This document shows, piece by piece, positions 59,402 to 64,000 of a DNA stretch of 64,000 nt (its first letter is position 1; each line of letters starts with the position of its first letter). The stretch is taken from the NCBI GenBank assembly GCA_016208975.1, contig JACQXA010000004.1, forward strand, positions 807,015 to 871,014, written 5' to 3'. A program made the position numbers and the translations under genes. The notes under the pieces were generated by a model, which had not been told where the DNA came from, searched no databases, and saw nothing but the letters and a program-made list of their open reading frames with translations. Source of the DNA: Nitrospinota bacterium. GTDB taxonomy: Bacteria; Nitrospinota_A; UBA7883; JACRLM01.

Positions 59402-60124
59402 TTATTTGATTGAGTAAACAAGTTTTACGAACGATGCGTAGCCTAACAGGGCCATGATAGGGAACATCGAAGCCATGGCTATAAGCCCGAATCCGTCGAG
59501 CATCATTGACCGCCCCGGAACCCCTTGCGCCAGGCCCAGGCCCATGGCGAATATCACCGGAACCGTCACCGTGGAAGTGGTAACCCCGCCCGCGTCGTAG
59601 GCCAGGGGCACTATTTCCTTGGGGGCCGTAAATGTGAAAATGGCCACCGTGGCGTAACCGCACACGATATATACCCACAACGGCCCGCCGTAAAAAATCC
59701 TTGTCACGCCCAGCGCCATTCCGAAACCCACTCCCAGCGATACGGCGTTCCGTAGCGCAAAACCTTTCAGGCCCAACCCGGAAAGCTCCTCCACCTTGTG
59801 CGACACGGCGATAAGCGACGGCTCGGCCATGGTTGTGGAATAGCCTATGATGAAAGCAAACAAAAGCGCCGTGAGCCTGTTGGAAGGGTCCGCGAATTTC
59901 ATGGCCATGGTTTCTCCGGCGGAATAAACCCCAGCGTCCATCCCCGTGAGGATCAGCCAGATTCCGGCCAGGACAAAAACAAAACCTGTGGCGATAACTT
60001 TTGGGTTGTGTATCTTACGGCGCAGGACCGCCCCATAGAAGAAAAGCACCATCACCGTAACCGGCGCCATGGACACCGTAACAGTCAGCGCGTTCTCGAA
60101 GGCCTTAGCGGCGAACTCGGTCAT
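59402..60124 (-). CDS. DUF1538 membrane protein, second half
   Basis: 240 residues with about seven membrane spans. Signature segments FIIGYSTTMAEPSLIAVSHKVEEL and AYDAGGVTTSTVTVPVIFAMGLGLA. It pairs with the next upstream homologue (4-base overlap); the two share the ETTxAEP-type loop and GxxxxTVPF segment, so they look like two halves of one duplicated transporter. Substrate unknown. Confidence 0.87.
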   Translation of the reverse strand: MTEFAAKAFENALTVTVSMAPVTVMVLFFYGAVLRRKIHNPKVIATGFVFVLAGIWLILTGMDAGVYSAGETMAMKFADPSNRLTALLFAFIIGYSTTMAEPSLIAVSHKVEELSGLGLKGFALRNAVSLGVGFGMALGVTRIFYGGPLWVYIVCGYATVAIFTFTAPKEIVPLAYDAGGVTTSTVTVPVIFAMGLGLAQGVPGRSMMLDGFGLIAMASMFPIMALLGYASFVKLVYSIK

Positions 60125-60822
60125 CCTATGATCATCCCGTAAAGGATGATGGTGATAATGGGCGCCAGGGAGGCGAACCCCACCAGCCCGAACCCGTCCA
60201 TCGCCGGGTTCCTGCCGCCGATGGAGTTGGCCAGCCCCACCCCCACCGCCACCAGGAACGGCACTGAAACCGTGGATATGGCCGCCCCCGCAAAATCATA
60301 AGCTACCCCCACAATAGACTCCGGCGCCAGCGCCGTAAGAAGGGCGGCTAAAGAGTATCCCCCCAGGTAATAATAATGGATGGGATGCCCCAGCAATATG
60401 CGCAACACCCCGGCCATAACCCCCAAGGCCACCCCCAGCGCCGCCACGTTCCGCAAGGTAAATGCGGTGTATCGCCCATCGGAAAGCTCCTGGGTTTTCC
60501 CCGCCAGGGATATAAGCGTGGGCTCGGCTATGGCGGTGGTGTAACCTATGATCCCGGCAAAAGCCAAAAACCACCATATATTGCCCCGCTCGGCGAATAG
60601 ATAGGCCATGGATTGGCCCAAGGGGAATATGCTGGTCTTAAGCCCTATATTGAATAATAACAGCCCCACAGCCATTAACCCCAGCCCGGAAAGCATCGGC
60701 CCCTGGCCTGATAACGGCTCCCCCAAGACAAATAGCTGGAAAAAAAGGACGGCGCCTATTAACGGCAAAACATCCAGAACGGATTTATAGAACAGATATA
60801 ATAATTTGCGTGCAGTTCGCAT
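60121..60822 (-). CDS. DUF1538 membrane protein, first half
   Basis: About 233 residues from ATG 60822 (a TTG at 60834 adds 4). Same topology and motifs as its neighbour: GIIGYTTAIAEPTLISLAGKTQELS and YDFAGAAISTVSVPFLVAVGVGLANS. First gene of the DUF1538-DUF1538-PII-CBS-HMA run. It is divergent from the cytochrome-like gene across a short gap with a palindrome. Confidence 0.87.
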   Translation of the reverse strand: MRTARKLLYLFYKSVLDVLPLIGAVLFFQLFVLGEPLSGQGPMLSGLGLMAVGLLLFNIGLKTSIFPLGQSMAYLFAERGNIWWFLAFAGIIGYTTAIAEPTLISLAGKTQELSDGRYTAFTLRNVAALGVALGVMAGVLRILLGHPIHYYYLGGYSLAALLTALAPESIVGVAYDFAGAAISTVSVPFLVAVGVGLANSIGGRNPAMDGFGLVGFASLAPIITIILYGMIIG

Positions 60823-60904
60823 CAGGCGCGCCAACCTGTAAAGTTTCGTGGATTATACGTTTTTTGGCCAAATCCCGCCAGCAATAGCGCCAATTCCGGA
60901 ATTA

Positions 60905-60923
60905 GTTAAAGCGTTACTTTAAC
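60905..60923. promoter_or_regulatory. GTTAAAG-CGTTA-CTTTAAC dyad in the divergent gap
   Basis: Perfect 7-bp arms around CGTTA, between the DUF1538 operon and the cytochrome-like gene. It lies 33 bases upstream of a strong -35 (60956), so it can serve as an operator for the plus-strand gene, the operon, or both. Confidence 0.55.
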
Positions 60924-60955
60924 ACCGCGGTTCTATGCTTCACATTTTTAGTATA

Positions 60956-60984
60956 TTGACAACAGGGTTACCTGATGATATTAT
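60956..60984 (+). promoter_or_regulatory. Near-consensus sigma70 promoter
   Basis: TTGACA (60956-60961), 17-base spacer, TATTAT (60979-60984). Transcription should start near 60991, directly before ATG 60992, so the mRNA is predicted to be leaderless or nearly so. Confidence 0.78.
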
Positions 60985-60991
60985 TTGCCGC

Positions 60992-61954
60992 ATGTTGAAA
61001 AAGGCAGGTTTTACGGCGTTAGGTATTGCGGTGTTGGCCTTGGGCTTGCCCGTTACTGGGCAGGCTATGCCCAGCTATGCCCGCCAGCCCGGAGCTTCCT
61101 GTTTCAGCTGTCACACCCAGCCATCGGCGACCGATTTGAAAAACAGCCTGCTTTCTAATGGCAAGACGGATTCTAAAATCACCGCTTCGGCTCCCGTCAC
61201 CGGGAAAATAAAGGCGGGGGTGTCGGTTCACAAGGCCCCTGCGGAAATAGGCCTGGTGGCTAAAAACCGATCCAAGACCGAGCCCGGCGTTCAGACCGAA
61301 TCGGAGTCTTTCAATAAAATCGGCGACACCAGGACGCCCGCCCAAGGGCTTTCCGGGTTCGTAGCCGGGGAGAAATTCAGCGCCAGCCTTACCCTGCTAA
61401 ATAACAGCGTTTCCGGAGCCGCCCCGGTGGATACCGGAGCCTCGCTGTGGTACCGGTTCGCTTACGCCCCGAAAGTGGACGGGTTGAACCTTGAAATGGG
61501 CGTCTTCGGCGAAACCCCGGTTAACGCCGGATACGCCTTAGGCGCGGCGGATCTGTACGGCAAAACCGGTTCGGCCAGTTCCTACGGCACATACGCCCAG
61601 ATGCAGGGAAACCTTTTTGGTGACGTAACCTTAAATTTAAAAGCGATGTATATCAACTCAAGCGCCAATTCCAGCCAGTTCAAGGATGAAGCCCGCGCGT
61701 TGAAAGACATCACCGATGGATACGCCGCCGCCGCCCGCATAGGCAATAAAGATTACGGCTTAAGCGCCGCATACAGGGCCTATCGTGGAAAGCTTGAAGG
61801 GGTAAGCGCCGTGGAAAACGCCGCCACCCTTGGGGCGGACCTGGCCATCGCGGACAATTTAACGGTGAAATCCCAGATCACCGCGTACGGCATAAACCGC
61901 AACACCATTGTGGAAGACGGCGCTTTCACCCTCTGGCTGATATCGTCGTTCTAA
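60992..61954 (+). CDS. Secreted protein with c-type heme motif
   Basis: 320 residues from ATG 60992; an earlier ATG (60935) would place the promoter inside the gene. Signal peptide to VTGQAM (about residue 26), then QPGASCFSCHTQP with a CxxCH heme site (Cys37, Cys40, His41). The rest is rich in alternating polar/hydrophobic strands (AGEKFSASLTLLNNSVSG, LWYRFAYAP) and ends in a hydrophobic residue (SSF), an outer-membrane beta-barrel feature. A heme-tagged porin-like protein is possible. Confidence 0.75.
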   Translation: MLKKAGFTALGIAVLALGLPVTGQAMPSYARQPGASCFSCHTQPSATDLKNSLLSNGKTDSKITASAPVTGKIKAGVSVHKAPAEIGLVAKNRSKTEPGVQTESESFNKIGDTRTPAQGLSGFVAGEKFSASLTLLNNSVSGAAPVDTGASLWYRFAYAPKVDGLNLEMGVFGETPVNAGYALGAADLYGKTGSASSYGTYAQMQGNLFGDVTLNLKAMYINSSANSSQFKDEARALKDITDGYAAAARIGNKDYGLSAAYRAYRGKLEGVSAVENAATLGADLAIADNLTVKSQITAYGINRNTIVEDGAFTLWLISSF

Positions 61955-62083
61955 AACTTTTCCCATCGCCCTAAGTCTTCAAAATCGCCCATAATCCCTT
62001 TTTTGGCCAAGCCACCCCCGTTATGCTGATAAAATGACCTGTTTGATTTATCAGGTATATTTGAACCGTCACGGAGGCAAGGC

Positions 62084-62530
62084 ATGACCATCAAGGAAAA
62101 ACTGGCTGAAGACATGAAAACGGCCATGAAGGCCAAGGAAGCCGCCAGGCTTTCCACCATCAGGATGATAAACAGCGCCATTAAGAATAAAGAAATAGAC
62201 GCGCGGCATCCCCTCTCCGACGAAGAGGTGGCCCAGGTGATTGCCACTGCGGTAAAGCAAAGGAAAGAGTCCATCGAGCAATTCGGCGCCGCCGGCCGGC
62301 AAGACCTGGTGGAAAAAGAGCAGGCCGAGGTGGTTGTGCTGATGTCCTACATGCCCGCGCAGTTGACCGAGGACGAGGTGAAAGCGCTGGTTAAGGCCGC
62401 CATAGCCGAAACCGGCGCCCAGGCTCCAAAAGACATGGGCGCGGTGATGAAGGCGCTGATGCCCAAGACCAAGGGGAAAGCCGACGGGGCGATGGTAAAC
62501 CGGCTGGTAAAAGAAGCCCTGGGCGGCTGA
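62084..62530 (+). CDS. yqeY: GatB/YqeY domain protein
   Basis: 148 residues, the all-helical YqeY fold: MTIKEKLAEDMKTAMKAKEAARLSTIRMINSAIKNKEID and SYMPAQLTEDEV, ending GMxKKMGxVMxAL-type (KDMGAVMKALMPKTKGKADGAMVN). Related to the tRNA-binding tail of GatB; also thought to aid tRNA or ribosome quality control. GGAGG precedes the ATG. It commonly precedes dnaG, as here. Confidence 0.94.
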   Translation: MTIKEKLAEDMKTAMKAKEAARLSTIRMINSAIKNKEIDARHPLSDEEVAQVIATAVKQRKESIEQFGAAGRQDLVEKEQAEVVVLMSYMPAQLTEDEVKALVKAAIAETGAQAPKDMGAVMKALMPKTKGKADGAMVNRLVKEALGG

Positions 62531-62554
62531 CCGCCCAGCCCCGGATAACCACAG

Positions 62555-64000
62555 ATGGCCACCATACCTGAGTCCGTCATAGAAGAGGTGCGTCGGCGCG
62601 CCGAGATAGTGGAGGTGGTGTCCCATTACCTGCCGCTGAAAAAATCGGGCGCCAACTACCGCGCCCTATGCCCGTTCCACCAGGAGAAAAGCCCCTCGTT
62701 CAACGTCAATCCGGCGAAACAGATTTTCCACTGTTTCGGATGCGGCGAGGGGGGGAACTCCATCACATTCGTAATGAAAAAAGAAGGTGTCACTTTCCCC
62801 GAGGCGGTGCGGATTCTCGCGGACAGGTATGGCGTGGACATCCCCAAGGAAAAACGGGGCGGCGAGGGTGAGCTGGACGACGTTTACCGGGCGCTGGAAT
62901 CAGCGGCGGAGTTCTATCACCAGCGTTTGCTGAACGAGAAACCTGGCGCGGCGGTAAACCAATACCTCCAGAAACGGGGGGTGGACCACGCCATGGTGAA
63001 TAAACTTCGGCTGGGTGTGGCGCCGGACGAATGGGACTCTCTCACCAGAAGCTTGATAAAACAGGGGTTCTCCACGCAAATCCTGGAAAAAGCCGGGCTG
63101 GCCCGCAAATCGGCACGGAATGAATTTATCGACCGGTTCCGGGCAAGGCTTATATTCCCTATATGCAGTCCCGGCGGAAGGCCGTTAGGATTCGCCGGTC
63201 GAACGCTGGGTGAAGATGCCGCTCAGGGGCCCAAATATCTCAACAGCCCAGAAACGCCGGTCTATCAGAAGAGCAAGATCCTGTACGGGTTCCATCTGGC
63301 CCGGGAGGCGGCACGGCGGGAGGGGTTTTTGTTCGTGGTGGAAGGGTATATGGACGCTTTGGCCCTGTACAAGGCCGGGGTGGAAAACTGCGTGGCCTGC
63401 GCGGGCACGGCCCTTACCCCCGGCCACGCCGAGCTTATCAAGAGGGTGTGCGACAAAGTAACCGCCCTTTTCGATTCGGACAAGGCGGGAGTGACCGCCG
63501 CAAAAAGGAGCGGGCCCATTTTGCTGGAACATGACCTGCGGGTGCGGGTGCTTGCCCTGGAGGGCTACAAAGACCCGGACGAATTTCTGGCCAACCGGAG
63601 CGCGGAGGATTTTTTAAACCTTGCGGCAAAGGCGCCCACCTTCCACGAGTACATGATAAACACGGCCATTAGTGATGTGGACATCACCGACACTGAATCC
63701 AAATTCGCCGTGATCCGGGAAATAATCCCCCACATCCGCAAGATAAAGGACGAAATAGAACGCGCCCATTACGCCCAGCTTTTAGCGGAACGGACCGGGA
63801 CCGACGTGAAGGCGGTTCTTAAAACCGCCGCCAAACCCGCCCAGGAACATGGAGAGGCCAAACCTGCCGGGCCTAAAACCGGCGCAAGCGCATCACGGCA
63901 AAAACCGCTAGCCGCCCACCGGGCGGAACGGGTCCTGCTGGCGGCGCTTATATCCAATCCATCATATCTGGACACGATAGCCGCAGACCTGGCCCCGGAA
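62555..64000 (+). CDS. dnaG: DNA primase, 3' partial
   Basis: 482 codons to the right edge with no stop. N-terminal CHC2 zinc finger (Cys39, His42, Cys60, Cys63), RNA polymerase domain (DLANRSDAEDFL region follows), and Toprim with VVEGYMD (Glu263) and DSDKAG (Asp307, Asp309). Makes primers for lagging-strand synthesis. The start is 24 bases after yqeY. The standard yqeY-dnaG-rpoD order suggests rpoD follows. Confidence 0.97.
   Translation, partial: MATIPESVIEEVRRRAEIVEVVSHYLPLKKSGANYRALCPFHQEKSPSFNVNPAKQIFHCFGCGEGGNSITFVMKKEGVTFPEAVRILADRYGVDIPKEKRGGEGELDDVYRALESAAEFYHQRLLNEKPGAAVNQYLQKRGVDHAMVNKLRLGVAPDEWDSLTRSLIKQGFSTQILEKAGLARKSARNEFIDRFRARLIFPICSPGGRPLGFAGRTLGEDAAQGPKYLNSPETPVYQKSKILYGFHLAREAARREGFLFVVEGYMDALALYKAGVENCVACAGTALTPGHAELIKRVCDKVTALFDSDKAGVTAAKRSGPILLEHDLRVRVLALEGYKDPDEFLANRSAEDFLNLAAKAPTFHEYMINTAISDVDITDTESKFAVIREIIPHIRKIKDEIERAHYAQLLAERTGTDVKAVLKTAAKPAQEHGEAKPAGPKTGASASRQKPLAAHRAERVLLAALISNPSYLDTIAADLAPE

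Noticed and set aside
59385-59678. N-terminal extension of the PII-like protein
   Set aside because: It overlaps the DUF1538 gene in another frame; ATG 59384 gives the usual PII length.
60935-60991. Upstream ATG for the heme-motif protein
   Set aside because: It would put a near-consensus promoter inside the coding region and place a non-signal segment before a perfect signal peptide.

Overview
The window reads as a stretch of chromosome from a Gram-negative, GC-rich (about 60% by eye) bacterium. Supporting signs are an outer-membrane-style secretome (lipoproteins, a CxxCH protein), a PBP1a, an ETF:quinone oxidoreductase, a K+-dependent-type membrane pyrophosphatase and a PilB ATPase. Gene style is compatible with a deltaproteobacterium-like or Nitrospinota-like lineage, but nothing here fixes the phylum. 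Both edges cut genes: a nifM-like gene at the left and dnaG at the right.

Layout. 0-4.3 kb: end of a nitrogen-fixation locus (NifM-like prolyl isomerase overlapping a NifA-like regulator), then a hybrid histidine kinase. 4.3-7 kb: TetR/NTF2-like operon with a clear operator-promoter, and an aldehyde dehydrogenase. 7-11.7 kb: a minus-strand operon (radical SAM protein, laccase-domain protein, MBL hydrolase, M43 lipoprotein, hypothetical). 11.8-18.5 kb: tyrS, a sigma54-promoter-driven 37-residue membrane peptide, pdxJ, marC, an arsenosugar-type arsS pair, a DEAD-box helicase and rpsU. 18.5-24.5 kb: pilB, a RelBE module, two J-domain proteins, an RRM protein and nadC. 24.6-33.8 kb: a B12 radical SAM protein, a sugar aminotransferase and an odd biotin-carboxylase-like protein, then etfB-etfA-ETF:QO with a strong terminator. 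33.9-44 kb: metal and redox genes (GDCCVxC, ferritin-like, ZIP, SagB-like), a phosphatase, an M16 peptidase, HicBA beside a MITE-like element, a methyltransferase, two small proteins and recG. 44-52.4 kb: hppA, pth, rplY, prs, tRNA-Gln, a dense palindromic-repeat region and a membrane/spermidine-synthase fusion. 52.5-57.4 kb: tandem repeats, PBP1a, UDG and coaBC. 57.5-60.8 kb: an operon of two DUF1538 membrane halves, a PII-like protein, a CBS protein, an HMA protein and two unknowns. 61-64 kb: a c-type-cytochrome-like secreted protein, yqeY and dnaG.

Most informative for novelty: a NifA that keeps the oxygen-sensor cysteine pattern C-x11-C-x19-C-x4-C but has lost the GAFTGA loop; a textbook -24/-12 promoter in front of a tiny membrane peptide with its own terminator; a PII-DUF1538-CBS operon that looks like a regulated transporter of unknown substrate; a perfect 12-bp hairpin that buries a Shine-Dalgarno sequence; and a dispersed two-hairpin repeat family whose stems change in a compensatory way between copies.
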